DNA of 64,000 nucleotides from Turbatrix aceti. Lineage: Eukaryota > Nematoda > Chromadorea > Rhabditida > Panagrolaimidae. Position 1 is the stretch's first letter, and the number at the start of each line of letters is the position of its first letter. The DNA lies in assembly GCA_963969345.1 (NCBI GenBank), contig OZ017769.1:4588816-4652815 (forward strand), read 5' to 3'. The translations under genes and the position numbers were made by a program. A model generated the notes under the pieces. The model saw only the letters and a program-made list of their open reading frames with translations. It did no database searches and was not told the origin of the DNA. Below, piece by piece: positions 23,227 through 35,290 of this stretch.

Positions 23227-23956
23227 TAAAAAAGCGTGTTTCAAACAAAGTAAACCAAAAATAAAATGTTACATAACTCATCAGTATGCATTTTTCACTG
23301 TGCTGCATTCATAAATCTGCGTGGATTTCTGTTTTTTCTGAATGTTATCATCTTTACCATACTCATAACTAAAATTTTAAATCAAAACGCGGATTCTAGC
23401 GACCTCAGATTTCACGGAATATCGTTTTTTTTCATTTTGACCATTTTAGCCTGTGCTGTCAGTACCATCGGAATATCGCGATTATGTACCAAATCCATAG
23501 ATTTGTATTTTTTTCGATGTACTTTATTTCTGTACAACCAGAAATAAAGTACAAATAAAGAAAGTTCAGCTTTTTATATCGACTTTGACAACCCTTGTTT
23601 CTCCGAAATATTCGATTCCATTTGCTGCTTTCGTTGAAAGCGCGTATTTCGGGACTGCACAGATGCCGGAGTGACCGGCGATAATCGCTTGTCGTCGCCA
23701 CGGGGGATGAAATATCAACCACAATTGGTGGTTTATCGTGATCAGACTGGACGACGACGTTCATCTTTTTTCTGTCTAATAAATACAGAAAACCGAGTAA
23801 TAAAAAATATTTGTTGCAAGATTATAAACAATTTTTGTGCATGCAACATGCGAAAAACCGTTCAAATTTTGCGCGCGAAAGTATCGCGTTTGGTTTTCTT
23901 TTCAAGTGACGGTGGCATCCGCAGGCTACTTTTTTTCACCTGGATTTTGAACGAAA
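23227..23956. other. Intergenic upstream of POLA2
   Basis: A minus-strand ORF of 101 codons (23764-23459) starts 193 bp from the POLA2 start codon and could be a divergent small gene. I see no recognisable domain and no splice support, so I do not call it. Confidence 0.4.
23519..23552. repeat. 14-bp perfect inverted repeat with AATAAA in the arm
   Basis: GTACTTTATTTCTG and its exact complement are separated by six bases (TACAAC). One arm includes AATAAA on the plus strand and the other includes it on the minus strand, so it could serve as a polyadenylation signal in both directions. Confidence 0.7.
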
Positions 23957-25933
23957 ATGGACTTCGACGAGGTCATCGATGAACTTTCGGTTTTCAATAT
24001 CAAGTTTGCCGATGAGAGGGCGTTTGAAGTGTGTAAGTGGCCTTTTTTTAACTTTCGCTCATTTTTCATGCTTTTACCCTTTCAGTTTCCTTCCTGGCGT
24101 CGAGCAAGAGACTCAGCCTGACGGATGCCGTCGACGCCATGGTCGCACACTCGGCGAACGCCAAGACGACGACGATGACGTCGGCTTTGGTGCAGGAGTG
24201 CTTCGAACGTCTCCCTGAATCCGAAAACGTCGTTCCCTCTCCCGCCACCGTCAAACGCGAGCCCCGAACACCCATCACGCCTGCTATTGTCAAAACTGAG
24301 GTTTCCGTGGATCCAGAAGCGCCTCTGAAGACGCTGCAGACCGTCGATCTTTCTGTCACGCTCCCGGTCATCGCCGAGGATTCCTGGGCAGCGTTCGACT
24401 TCACCGAGCAGTCCTTTGAGCCCGGCGACATCGCTGCGGGCAGCATGGGTGACGGATTTGATCATCACGTGGGTTTCTGGACATTTTTATAGCGCGCTAT
24501 AGCATGTACAATGTTTTTTGCAGGATTTGGCCGGCAGCGACGAATGCACTCTGACGGGCCGAATCTTCGCTCCGCTATCTTCGGCTGCAGACGGCGCGAC
24601 GACGTTCTACCTGCTGTCTCCAGAGGACAATTATACCATCGACCTCGCGGATACGCAGCAGGCGGTTATCTTTGACCAGGATTTGGTCACAGTGACGGGC
24701 TACGAGTCGGACAAGAAAAGATTTAAGGCGATCACCGTCCACGAACCATCGGCATCCGGTCTCAGCCCGATTTCCACGAGAGTGCCGTCCACGTTGCTGG
24801 CCCATTGCTCTGTCCTCACGGTTTCTGGGCCGTTTAATAGTTCTGCCGGGAATGGGCTTTTTCCGGATCGGCTTGCGGCTGTTTTCGCTAATGCCAAGGA
24901 GGTTGGTTTTTTTAGCTTGGATCTGACAAGGCATAAAAGTGGCCTAAAATTTTGGGACAGAAATCGGGTTTTGCCAATTTTTTGAAAAAAAACTTTCAAA
25001 AATAAAAAAATGTGCCTTTGATTTTTTTCCGTTTTGGGGGCTAATTTTTGCGGCCATTCGCCGAGTTCGCTTAAAATTTCGAAAAAAAACATTTTTTTCT
25101 GCTGTTCGAAAAATTGAAAATTGTTTTAATACAAAAAAATCGATTTTTTCATTGATTTTATACATTGTTTTGTAAAAAAATCAATTTTTTTCTAATTTTT
25201 GCTCCTAGCAGGCCATTTTCCCTGTTTTCAACCTAAAAAAAACTTTCAGACCGGCGCCCGTCTTCTGATCCTCCTAGGCCCGGTTGTCGACCTCTCATCC
25301 ATCGGCCCGGCCGCTCTGAGCCTCGAAGACGTATCCGACGCCTTCTTTTCTGAACTTGTCTCCCAGGTGGACGCGTTTTCCCTCAGCGGCTCTCCCCTCA
25401 CCGTCGTCGTCGTCCCGGGCACCGAAAGCGACATTCTCGTCTCAACACCTGCAATTCCGACCCTCAGGTACCCAGGTACAGATCAATGGACGCTCTCTTC
25501 GCTGGCGGAACACGGCATCCACTGCCTCCCAAATCCGGGGCTTTTTGCCTTCGGTGGGCTCACATTCGCCGTCACGACCGCCGACGTCGTTTCTTCCCTC
25601 TGCCGCGTTGGTAGGCTGCTCACGACGCCCTCCATCCCGGCAGGCACGACCCGGGTTCAGTGGCTCGTCGGGGAACTCCTCAAACGACGCCGCATCGTTC
25701 CCCCGTTCGATCCTGCCTTCGCGGACGGCGGCGTGCTTCCAGACGGCCTGCTGCCCAACGTATTCGTCATGCCTTCGAAGCTGAAGCGCTTTGCCGCGGT
25801 CAACGAGGGGGTCGCCGTCGTCAACGTCGGGCGCAACGGCTGCTGCCTGCTCAAGGCGACCGACTGCGTGGTTCCCGCGGATGCCGGCGCTGCCATCGTT
25901 GATTTTCGGGTGCAGTTTTTGGGGCAAAAATAA
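23957..25933 (+). CDS. div-1: DNA polymerase alpha subunit B (primase complex B subunit)
   Basis: The B subunit is the regulatory partner of DNA polymerase alpha-primase at replication origins. Exons 23957-24032, 24086-24468, 24524-24901 and 25250-25933 join in phase to 506 residues, somewhat shorter than the human 598. The N-terminal exon pair is a small helical domain followed by a Pro/Ser-rich linker. Exon 3 begins the OB-like part. Exon 4 is the inactive calcineurin-like phosphoesterase domain: LLGPVVDLSSIG, VVVVPGTESDI, then the family-typical C-terminal NVFVMPSKLKRF with a final beta-rich segment. The third intron uses a GTTGGT donor. AATAAA follows at 26013-26018. Confidence 0.9.
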
Positions 25934-26959
25934 TTTTCACTTGTTTTTTTTACACTTTACCTTGTCACATTGTTATTTTTACCACCAACGCATGTTTTTT
26001 TTTCTCAAAGAAAATAAAAGCTTTTTTCTTTGAATTTGCTTTTTTTTTGCGTTTGGAAACTCACTCAGAAATGAGATTTTTCCATCGTTTATGGATTTTA
26101 GAACATCTGTTTTCCTTAGTTTTTTTTCCACTTTTTTATCTCAATCAAAAGAAAATATTTTTTTCCAAAACGACAAATGAAAATTTTTAAAATAAAAAAA
26201 AAATTACTCAAAAAATATGTTTTAAAAAATTATACATTGTTTTGCCAAAAAACAATGAAAAAATGAGAAAAAATATTTCAAATTTGAGTTTTTCAGTATT
26301 TTTTCCAGTTTTTCAATAATTTTTTAAAAATTGTTTTAAACTAAAAAATTTACTCAAAAAAATATGTCATCAAAAAACTATGAAAAAGTTTCAAACTTGA
26401 GTTTTTATGCAAAATGTGGGTTTTTTCGGCCGCCTATCCAAAATTTAGCTTTTTTGTGTCGAGACCCAAATTTTCGTTTTTTTTAACACTTGTCAGTTAG
26501 AATCACCTTTACTGTTGCAATAAAAAAACTTTGCCAAACACACAAAAAACAAAAAGTAGTTCAAGAAAAGCCAGAATAATTTTTTGTCGTTAAAAAAAAA
26601 GTCAGATGCACGAAATAAACGCCGGTCTCGATGGACCGACGTCTTGATTTGTAGATGATCCAATAATAAGTTAGGATGTCAGCATAGATTCTTTGAATAT
26701 ATCCCATTTGCTATTTTTCATCTCGGAGAAAGTCCACAGCCAAGTGATACAGAGGGGGCGCCCACCCACGCCTGAGGGGGAGGATTTTAAAAAAGCAGGA
26801 GGAAGACAAGACATTTTTGACGTAACCATGGCAAGTTTGGTCAAAATCAGCAAAAAAAAAGGTGGGGGCCAAAAATTACGGTGGGTAAAGAGAAAAAAAA
26901 TTCAAGCCGGGGAGGAAAGAGAATATAACCAAGACCATCTTTTTAAATTATGTAATTAA
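25934..26959. other. Intergenic between convergent POLA2 and ubiquilin
   Basis: AT-rich with long T and A runs. A POLA2 polyadenylation signal lies at 26013-26018. GTGTCGAGACCCAAATTTTC near 26456 belongs to the dispersed TTCG/GAGACC word class. No gene seen. Confidence 0.6.
26013..26018 (+). promoter_or_regulatory. Polyadenylation signal AATAAA of POLA2
   Basis: Canonical hexamer 80 bp after the stop codon, followed by T-rich sequence. Confidence 0.6.
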
Positions 26960-29704
26960 TCACTGATTGAGGAGTCGGTCGATTGCCCGCGTCACATCGC
27001 CACCAGCATCAAGGATTGCGCGAAGATTAGCCTCGCGGTTAGGAAAACCCATATTGGCGAGTTGGTCTAGCTGCTCGCGGTACCGCTCTTCGGGTGGCAA
27101 GTTGCTGGCTGCAGTGTCACGCTGTTGAGCCTAAAAAGGTAAAAAAATGAACAATTAGGACAAATTCCGTATTATTTTTGTCAAAAAACAAGAAAAAGTA
27201 CTAAATTTTGTTTAAAAAACTAATATATGCAAATTTATGCACAACTTTTGAATTTTTGAAATAAAAAATTACTCGTTTTTGGAACGGGTTACCCGAGTTT
27301 CGGGCGAATATCCAAAAGTTCGTGTTTTAACCCAAAAATATCTTCTTTTTTTTTTCGTATTTTTTCCAAAAACCAATAAAAAGGTACAAAATTTTGTTTA
27401 AAAACGCGATACATTCAAATTTAAGCACAAATATGGCACAAATTTGAGTTTAAAAAAAATTCGAAGTTTCAAACCGGGTTTCCAAAATTTTGGGTCGGGT
27501 TACCCCAATTAATTTTCAATTTTTTTACACTACTGATAATAAAAAATTTTGAGACAAAAAAAACTTACGCCAGACTGCAGGTTGGCAAACAAATTGAACA
27601 TGTCGCTCAGCTGGGCCGCAGATGGCGTGCCAGGAGCCGTCGCACCAGCACCAGCACCCGCCGGGGCGGCTCCACTGGCCGGAGCCGTAGCCGCAGCCCC
27701 AGCAGCTGGGGTTGCCGCAGGAGGAGCTACACCGCCTCCGAGACCGCCAAAGAGGCTCGAAAGCGATTGAATCGACCTGAAAAACGCAAAAAAACCATAT
27801 TTTGCATCGCAGGTGATAAAAACCCACGAATCTCCGGAGAAGAGTTGAGGCGCTTCAGTACGGATAACATCGAGACTCCGCTGGATATTTTGCATCGCTT
27901 CCAGCACCCTCGGGTTCGTCAGCGCCGATGCCGTTTGCGGGTCGCGCATCTAAACAAAAAATGATCAACATCATAAAAAACATCTACAAATCCCCAAAAA
28001 AACCCACCAATCCAGAAATATGGTCCATGACCCTGCCAAGATCGCCCTCATTCGGCATCGGCAATCCAGAGTTGCCGAGGAAGCTTCTGGCCTGCTGCAT
28101 GACTTCGGGGGTCATCATCTGCCGCATCGCATCTGGGTTGGACATGAGGCTCTGCGCCATGCTCTGGAAAGCCGGGTTCTGCATGACGCTGCTGAAGTCC
28201 ATGCCGCCGAGCAGCCCCGCGGCGCCCCCAGGTGCACCTCCAGTCGCCGCGCCACTGCCTGCCGTGCCGGCCGCAGCTCCTTCGGCTAAAAAGCACCCGT
28301 CGTGAATAAATTACTCCAAAAACGCGCAAGGGACAAAAAATGGGAAAAAGCTCGGCCCTGAGCTAAAAAATGGGCCTAAAAATAAAAAAACGAGTAAAAC
28401 AGTACAATTTTGTGTTTTTTTGCATGTATCGTATTTTTAATGTTACTTCAACGCCGTTAAAAGTTAAATTATGATTTTTTAGGCGTCGACCAAACATCAG
28501 AAAAAAAGATTCAGTTAAGCAAAAAAAGTTGTTTTATGGCAAAAAAAACTAAAAAATCCAACTTTTGGCACAAAAATTTAAATTTTTAGGCCAATTTTTG
28601 TTCCCGCCGCACGCAAAAAAATCCACAAACCTCCAGTAGAGCCCGTAGTGCCGCCAGCCGACCCCCCGCCGCCCCACGGGTTGGGGAGAGCCTCGGCGTT
28701 TTCAACGCCTGCCCGTTGACTGCGGCTCTCGGCCGTCGTATTGCCCTCGGCATTCGCGCCCGACGCGTATGGATTCCTCGCCATGCGACCGACATTGTTG
28801 AGCAGGGGTTCCTGAACCTCATTGTAGATGCGATGGAGCGCAGCCTCGCCCCCCGGAATGCCCTGGAGGTTACGAATAGCCTGGTCATGGTTACGGAGCA
28901 TCTCGTTGAACGCCGTCGGATTCCGCATCATTTCCAGCGTCTGTCGCATCACGTCGGGATCATTGATGATGTGTCCGAGCTCGGGATTCTGTCGGATAAG
29001 CTGTTGCATTTGTTCGTTGCCCATAAAAATGGATCGGAGAAATTCAGGGTTGCTCATGAGATTCTGCATCATCGGGGTGTTGAGCATCTGCTGCATGCCC
29101 TCCGGGATCAGGGAGTTGCGCTGAGGCGTCGGCAGACCGCCGGGGGTCGCACCTGCACCCGCACCTGCAGCAGAGGCAGGTCGAGGGCTCGGAGTGCTGC
29201 CAGCTGAGGCCGCAGCCGTCGGCTGTCTGGTACCCGCTCCGGCGGCGGCTTTTCTGATCACCAGGTGAACTGCCATGCCGTCCTTGATGTCTAAAATTCA
29301 AAAAACATCATTGCACGATCACAAAACCGTAAAAACATCATTGCACGATCACAAAACCATAAAAACATCATTGCACGATCACAAAACCATAAAAACATCA
29401 TTGCACGATGTTTAAATCATAAAAACAGCAACATACCATGAGTCTGAAGGTTTTCGTGATCCTTGAGAATCTTGCCAGAGAAAATAAGGCAAATAGTCTC
29501 AGCCGGCTGGTTGATGACCGTGCTGAGCTTGGCCTTCACCTAAAAACCCTCATTTCCTTCAAAAAAGCTCAAAATGAACGAAAAACGAACCTTTTTGATG
29601 GTGGCATTCTGCGGGACCTCCAAAACGTGGTTCTGAGTGGTTAGCTTGAAGACGAGCTTGATGAGGGGCTGCTGTTGCTCATCTTCGCTGCCCGAATCCG
29701 TCAT
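26960..29704 (-). CDS. ubql-1: Ubiquilin (UBL-UBA proteasome shuttle)
   Basis: Ubiquilins carry ubiquitylated clients to the proteasome and chaperone membrane proteins. Minus-strand exons: 29704-29591, 29539-29437, 29290-28631, 28285-28008, 27949-27828, 27776-27569 and 27130-26960. All phases agree, for 551 residues. The first three exons encode the ubiquitin-like domain (LIFSGKILKD, then DGMAVHLVIR). The long third exon has the first STI1 region (MMQNLMSNPEFLRSIFMGN, NPELGHIINDPDVM). The second STI1 region is in exon 4 (MQNPAFQSMAQSLMSNPDAM). An Ala/Gly/Pro linker follows and the last exon is the UBA domain (LANMGFPNREANLRAILDAG). Domain order and length fit the family. Confidence 0.95.
29301..29430 (+). 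repeat. 30-bp tandem repeat in a ubiquilin intron
   Basis: Four near-identical 30-bp units (AAAAACATCATTGCACGATC plus ACAAAACCAT); the last one diverges. It lies just inside the second intron. Confidence 0.9.
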
Positions 29705-31140
29705 TCTGCCCTTCGAAACGCGTGCAGTCGGTGGTGTCTTCCCTACAACCAAAATATCAAACTGCCAAGTTTCAAACAAATTCGCAAACGTCAATGCAAA
29801 ACACAAGTTCAAAAAGACAAACGTGGCGCGATAAAATAAACACAAAATATCAAGAAAAAACAAAAAATAGTATCGTTACCCTCCCGGATAACGATAATAC
29901 GGTACTTTCGTCTTTTCATAGTTACTTTTCAAAAAACACGAATATTTTACATAAAAAAATATAAAATCATCCCAAATCAAAAAAAATACGATATAAAATG
30001 ATTTTCAGAACATTTCCAGAAGTTACACGTAGTAGGAGCTCCATGGGAACCAATCAATGTTAAAAACTCTTCTCTATGAGATGCCATTCAGGTTCCCACG
30101 ATTCGTGGAACGTTCAAATAATTATCAGACGACAAAGGTACGTCATCCAAAAACGTTACCGGCAACATGGGTTCTGCAAATTCCAACCAAGACAAATGAT
30201 GACAAATAACCATTTCATGTTGGACGACTTTTAATCGTGCCTGGAATCCTACAAAAAGCTTTCTAGTCCAGATTTTAGCCTTTTGAATCCATATTTGCCC
30301 AAAATAAGACAAATCAACAGGATCCAGGGCAAATCTAAGGCAGTTCCATTTCCCAGCACTTCAAAATCATATAAAACCTGATAATTTTCGTCCCAGAACC
30401 ACGTAACGTGCGCGCACTCGTCTGTGTTGTTTTCTGATCTTCGTTCGTTTTCGTTCGTTCTCACGAGAAATGAAAAGTTATTTTTGATATTTGCTGCAGG
30501 GGAACTTTTTTGGTTTGATGTTTGGAGACTGATGTGGAAATAACGGTAGTGGACAGATGATAGAAAGACTAACAAGACTTATAGTGTGTGTTTGTTTCAT
30601 GCGGCGCCGCTGTCGTTTAACAAATCCGGGAAATCGGACTATCGAGAAGCGCGATCGATGATTGTGGTGTAAGCAGAATAACGGCTGCGGCCGGGACCGC
30701 TTCACGTAGCTGAAAAGACACCGGTCAAACCAGGATGATCAATGGCGTGATACGGGCTGGCGACGACGACGACGACGACGACGCTCGACTCGACTCTCGC
30801 ATGCAGAGCAACAAACCAACGCACGGACTTTGTTTTTGCTGTTGAGTTCGCCGTGATCAATCAATTAACGCAAAAAACACACGATATAACGCAAAGCAGA
30901 GCAGCGCGATGACAAAAAATAAAAATTGTCGGAAATTTTTTGAGATTTTTATCGTAAAACATGCGACAACGCAAAAATCTTTATTTACTACCGTAATTTG
31001 TATGTTACTATCTTTCGCGAATTGAATTGAATTTTGCAACCGTTACTTTTCGTTGTTTTTTGCTTTTTTTCCGTCGAGGACATTTTTCCACATTTTTTTC
31101 CGGGTTTATTGTTGCATCTGTGATTATAATATTTGCAGAC
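29705..31140. other. Intergenic between ubiquilin and MIF
   Basis: Upstream of both genes. Two overlapping minus-strand ORFs in different frames (30575-30249 and 30312-30088) carry no text I recognise. A (GAC)n run lies at 30762-30783. A TTTGCAG acceptor ends at 31138, two bases before the MIF start codon. Confidence 0.5.
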
Positions 31141-31512
31141 ATGCCCTGCGTCTACCTAACAACGAGCGTGTCCCTGGCCAAGGACTTCGAAGTCAACTTC
31201 GTCAAGTTTCTTGCCCAGCTGCTGAACAAACCGGCAGCTGGCATCTTCACGTCCGTGACCGACAACACGCGAACGACCGTGGGCGGCACCCCGGGGCCGA
31301 CTGCCCTGCTTCAGGTCGGCGCGATCGGAGTCATCAACCCCACCAGCACGGCGCAGTACACCGCGGCCATCAGCGAGCATCTCAAGGAGACGATCGGGGT
31401 CCCGAAGGAGCGGGTGTTCATCCACTTTGTCGACTTTGACCCAAACTTGGTCGGCAAGAACGGCACTTCCATTGCTCAGCTCCTCGCTGCTGCCGCCGCT
31501 GCCAGCAAATGA
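31141..31512 (+). CDS. mif: Macrophage migration inhibitory factor family protein
   Basis: MIF/D-dopachrome tautomerases are small trimeric proteins with a catalytic N-terminal proline. A single exon encodes 123 residues. It starts Met-Pro-Cys, so Pro2 becomes the N-terminus after Met removal. The Lys of LLNKPA matches the active-site lysine, and FVDFDPNLVGKNGTSIA matches the conserved C-terminal strand. The start is fixed by a splice acceptor two bases upstream, likely a trans-splice site or the end of a 5' UTR intron. An Ala-rich tail ends the protein. The human MIF CXXC is absent. Confidence 0.9.
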   Translation: MPCVYLTTSVSLAKDFEVNFVKFLAQLLNKPAAGIFTSVTDNTRTTVGGTPGPTALLQVGAIGVINPTSTAQYTAAISEHLKETIGVPKERVFIHFVDFDPNLVGKNGTSIAQLLAAAAAASK

Positions 31513-32060
31513 GACTTTGTGCATAGAAAATCCAAATATTACAGTAGTCAGTTATAAAATCGTCCAGATAATCAAAGTGTCAATTTCGTGTAAACGCTAC
31601 ATACTTCTTTACATTCCATAGCTCAAAAGTCACTTATGGCAGTGCAAAGAAGCACGTAACGTTCCTACGAAGGTGACTAGGCAGTAGTCGGTTGCGTAGA
31701 TAGATCAGTAGCAGCGCCTGATTTGATTTCTTCCATCAGCTGCGTGGCTGGTTGGTTCCCGACGCAGCCGTGTACGTGTACCCACCCGGTCGTCGCGGGG
31801 GAAGTGAGTGACGACCCCAGTCGAGTCGAGTCTCCCAGACGATTGGATTGGATTGGCAAGCAAGAGCGTCTTGGCTGGCTGGTTGTTCGTTCGTCGTCTT
31901 CCAAGACAAACAAAATTCGGGCTGCTGCACAACAGAACGGTAAAAAGTGACTCAAATAAAAAACAACAACGGAGGAACGAACACGTTTGTCATCTGAAAA
32001 CCCAACATAAAAGAAGGAAGGAGGTTTGAACACTTCCTTCTTCTTCATCTCCATCTGCAT

Positions 32061-32096
32061 CTCCACAGCGGACTTCCAAGGGAGTCCGCTGTGGAG
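32061..32096. repeat. Perfect 14-bp hairpin
   Basis: CTCCACAGCGGACT (32061-32074) and its exact complement (32083-32096) are separated by eight bases. Confidence 0.8.
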
Positions 32097-33078
32097 TTGA
32101 ACCCGTCGAAGGTGGTGGTGGTGTTGCAGTGCCCGCGGCTACCCCTGAACGATTTGCATCATCCATGCCGAACGGGAGACAAGACAAGACAACCACGGAT
32201 GAGAAAGGATGAAAGGAGAAGGGACGTGATTGCATCTCGCGCATCCACGACCAAACTCAGTCAGTAGGTCAGGCGAGGAGGTAGGCAAGAAAGAACAAGA
32301 ACCATCCCGCGGTCGGTAACGCATCTATCCCCTCTCTCCTCCTCCCCTTCCTTTTTCATCCCACAAGGGCACTAATAAAAATTATGTATGTTATGTATCT
32401 TTTATGAATTTGAATCGTTTTTTTACGTCCGTCATATTATACTAATGACAAAAATTTCAGGGCATCCTAAAAACAATGAACGAATGAATGAATGACAAAC
32501 GCGATTTGTATGGGATTTATGGGGGATATTAGATCCTAGAAATTTTTCGTGGTGTTTTTTGACCGTAAAAAATGAAAAAATGATCGGACCCGACAAAAGA
32601 TGCGGTGCGATGGTGGCAACGAAGTTAAGCGACCGCGCGCGCGGTCACTGCAATCATCACCCATCACCATCATCAGCTCCTGGGTACTACCTCCTGCGAG
32701 GTGCATCCAAATCCACATCCGCCTACGAACCCACCCCACCCCCTCCTGTTGCCTGCTGCCCTGCACCCAGTAAAACCTGCAGAGGCCTCCTCATCCTATA
32801 AGATCCCATCCCCCCTCCTGATTGTGAGATCAGTTACACGTTTGTTTCTGCAGGAAGATACATACATAGATACACGCAAACGAGTCGTCCCCCACGCGCG
32901 CCCCGGACAAATGATGCGGTGGCGGTGGCGGTGGCGATGGCAGCGGATGCGGGTGTAATGATGAGTCGCGCCCTCGTGGTCGTGGTCGTGGTCGTGGTCA
33001 TTGCGTGGGTTTGTCGGGAGGGACAGGGGCGGTACAACGGTGCAGGGGAGGGGGGCATTCTCCAGTCTCTAGGAACAA

Positions 33079-33139
33079 ACTGCTGCTTTTTGCCTGCCCG
33101 CGGCAATCGGGCAAAAAGCAGCAGTGCCAAATGCCCGAT
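33079..33139. repeat. Hairpin with an alternative overlapping stem
   Basis: ACTGCTGCTTTTTGCC (33079-33094) pairs with the arm at 33109-33125. The same right arm begins inside ATCGGGCA (33106-33113), which can pair instead with TGCCCGAT (33132-33139). The two stems exclude each other. Confidence 0.65.
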
Positions 33140-33143
33140 CGAT

Positions 33144-33177
33144 ACCTCGTCAACGACGACAACGGCGTTGACGAGGT
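33144..33177. repeat. Perfect 12-bp hairpin
   Basis: ACCTCGTCAACG and its exact complement with a 10-base loop, only four bases after the preceding structure. Confidence 0.75.
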
Positions 33178-33320
33178 GCCCGCCTCTACGAGCCCCCCTA
33201 GGACCCGACAGCGCCCTAGCGGTGGCGGCAGTACATAAACCCCCTCGATCCGATCCCACAAGCAATACCCCGACTGACTGATTTGTGGAGGCGGAAGGAG
33301 GAGAGAGAGACCGCAGCACC

Positions 33321-33356
33321 CGCGGAGTGATCAGATGCAAGCATCATCTCTCCGCG
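33321..33356. repeat. Imperfect hairpin closed by CGCGGAG/CTCCGCG
   Basis: A seven-base-pair stem, then GAT/ATC and ATG/CAT pairs with one mismatch and a small bulge around a CAAG loop. Confidence 0.5.
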
Positions 33357-35263
33357 AAGGGGGGGGGGGCGCCCGGAGGGGAGGGGAGCTAAGCAGTTGT
33401 TCTTCTTCCGCCTGTTGTCCTACTACTCCTACTGCTAGCTGCCCGGTTCGGTTGGTTGTAATCGAATCGAGCGAGCCAACAAGACTCATTGTTACAATCC
33501 AATCGACTTTTTGAGTGAGATCAGGATAGAAGGAGGAGACTCACATCAGAATGATCTTCCCCGGGATCACCGCGTTCGGTTCGGTCGGTGGGTTGCGCGA
33601 TCGATGCAGCCTGATCCCAAGCCCCAAAACACAGCTCTTGGAAGAGGAAAAAATTCGAGACAACGACTTTGGACGATGTTGTTGTACAATTGGCCAGTTT
33701 TTTGCCCCAAGAACAAGTCTGGGCCTTGAAAGCTCTGATGACGAAAAAACGGGTTTTTCGGGGGACAAAAAACGTCTGTGACGCGACAGTGCGACTGCAG
33801 ACTGCCTTAGAAGGGGCAAAAACAACTGAAAAGACCAAACAGAACAGACAAGAAAAAAGTAGACGCTTCTCGAGCGCGGAGAGTTGCGTCTTGTCTTGTA
33901 ATTTCGTTACTCCGCAAAAATTCCACTCATTGACAAGTTTTTTTGGGCGAAAAAAAAAAATTTGATAAAAATTCGATTTCAACTTGCAAAATTCAGCAAA
34001 AAAATTAAAAGAACATCAAAACAGAGAAAATTTTTTATTAAATTAAAATTAAAGCTAAATAATAAAATTTCTGGGGGCTGATCTCGTCTTTACGCGGGTT
34101 AATCGAACGAAAAACCCCCCTCGCAGGCGCATCTACGCCGCTGATGGCGGTGGTAGCAGTCAGTCAGCATCCATCGTCGTCTCGTCATCACCACTGTCGG
34201 ATAGGCGGCTAAAGAGGTAGGACAACAGTCCTTCGACCTACCTGCCTGCCCCCACGTTGCTGCGAACTCTCCGCGATCCATTGAACAAACAACAGAAGAC
34301 GCAAAACGTCTGCAAGACCCTTCGCGCACCCGGGAGGGAGGGGGGAGGGGGAGCCTGCTTTCCCCGTGGCGTCGTCGTCGTCAACGTCGTAGTCGTCGTC
34401 TTCTTTCCAGGTATCCTCCCCTCCACCGCATACATGTACACACACTCTCCTCGCTGACAGCAGGTAAGAAGAGGGGGGAGGCGGGTGGGTTGGTTGCAAG
34501 GCAGTCGGGGCTGTTGCAGGAGTATGAATGAGGCTTGCTTCGGGGGGAAAGAACGAACGCGAGAAGGACTCTTATTCTTGCTTCCTTCGCTTGCAAGAGA
34601 GAGCAAAATCCAAAAACGCGATCAATTGACAGTTCCCTAAGCAAAGCAGACAGTTCGTTTTGGATTTGGACAAAAAAGCGAAGACAGACACGCTATTTTC
34701 CTTGATTTCTGAGTGTTGGGTTTCCGCAGTCTTTCAAGTTTGGTCCCCGGGCGCAAAAAATGTGGGGTGCAGGTGGTAAAAAAAGGTCCTAATGAAAGAA
34801 AAAAATGTTTTCTGAATCAAAAAAACTGAATTCTACAAGAAATAATAGAAAAAAAAGAAAAAATACCCTTTTTTCTTTAATTAAATTTTTTTCTTTAAAA
34901 TCCCATTTTTTTTCTAAATTTTTTTCAAAACCCAATTTACCTTTCAGAAGTCGCCGTGACGTTGGGGTAGCCAATCGATCGGCGCCGCTGATGACACATC
35001 CATTGAGGTCAAGCGGCTGGCATTTGGCTTATCGTCTCGTCGTCGAGGTGAATCGAATGCAAGCGCCGATGAGATGACCAGTCACCCGCCCAGCAAGCCC
35101 GTTGACCGGTCTCGACCCTCGCAATTCAATTGCACCCCTTACGAGGAAGGAAGAAACAAAGCAAAGTTCGAACCTGCTACCGGGGGCACTTGATTGGAGC
35201 CGACGAACAACAAAGCAATCGGGAGGGAAGATTTGGCTGCCGGGTGGGTGCGCGGGCATTATT

Positions 35264-35290
35264 CGAGCACTCCAGATCAGTCAGTGCTCG
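35264..35290. repeat. Perfect 8-bp hairpin
   Basis: CGAGCACT and AGTGCTCG with an 11-base loop. Confidence 0.5.

Noticed and set aside
23459..23764. 101-codon minus-strand ORF divergent from POLA2
   Set aside because: The position is attractive, but there is no recognisable domain and no splice or start context; left as part of the intergenic entry.
30088..30575. Two overlapping minus-strand ORFs between ubiquilin and MIF
   Set aside because: Different frames, no recognised motif; a frameshifted gene is possible but cannot be supported.
33511..33982. ORFs on both strands around 33.5-34.0 kb
   Set aside because: Overlapping frames on both strands with no conserved text and no clear splice sites.
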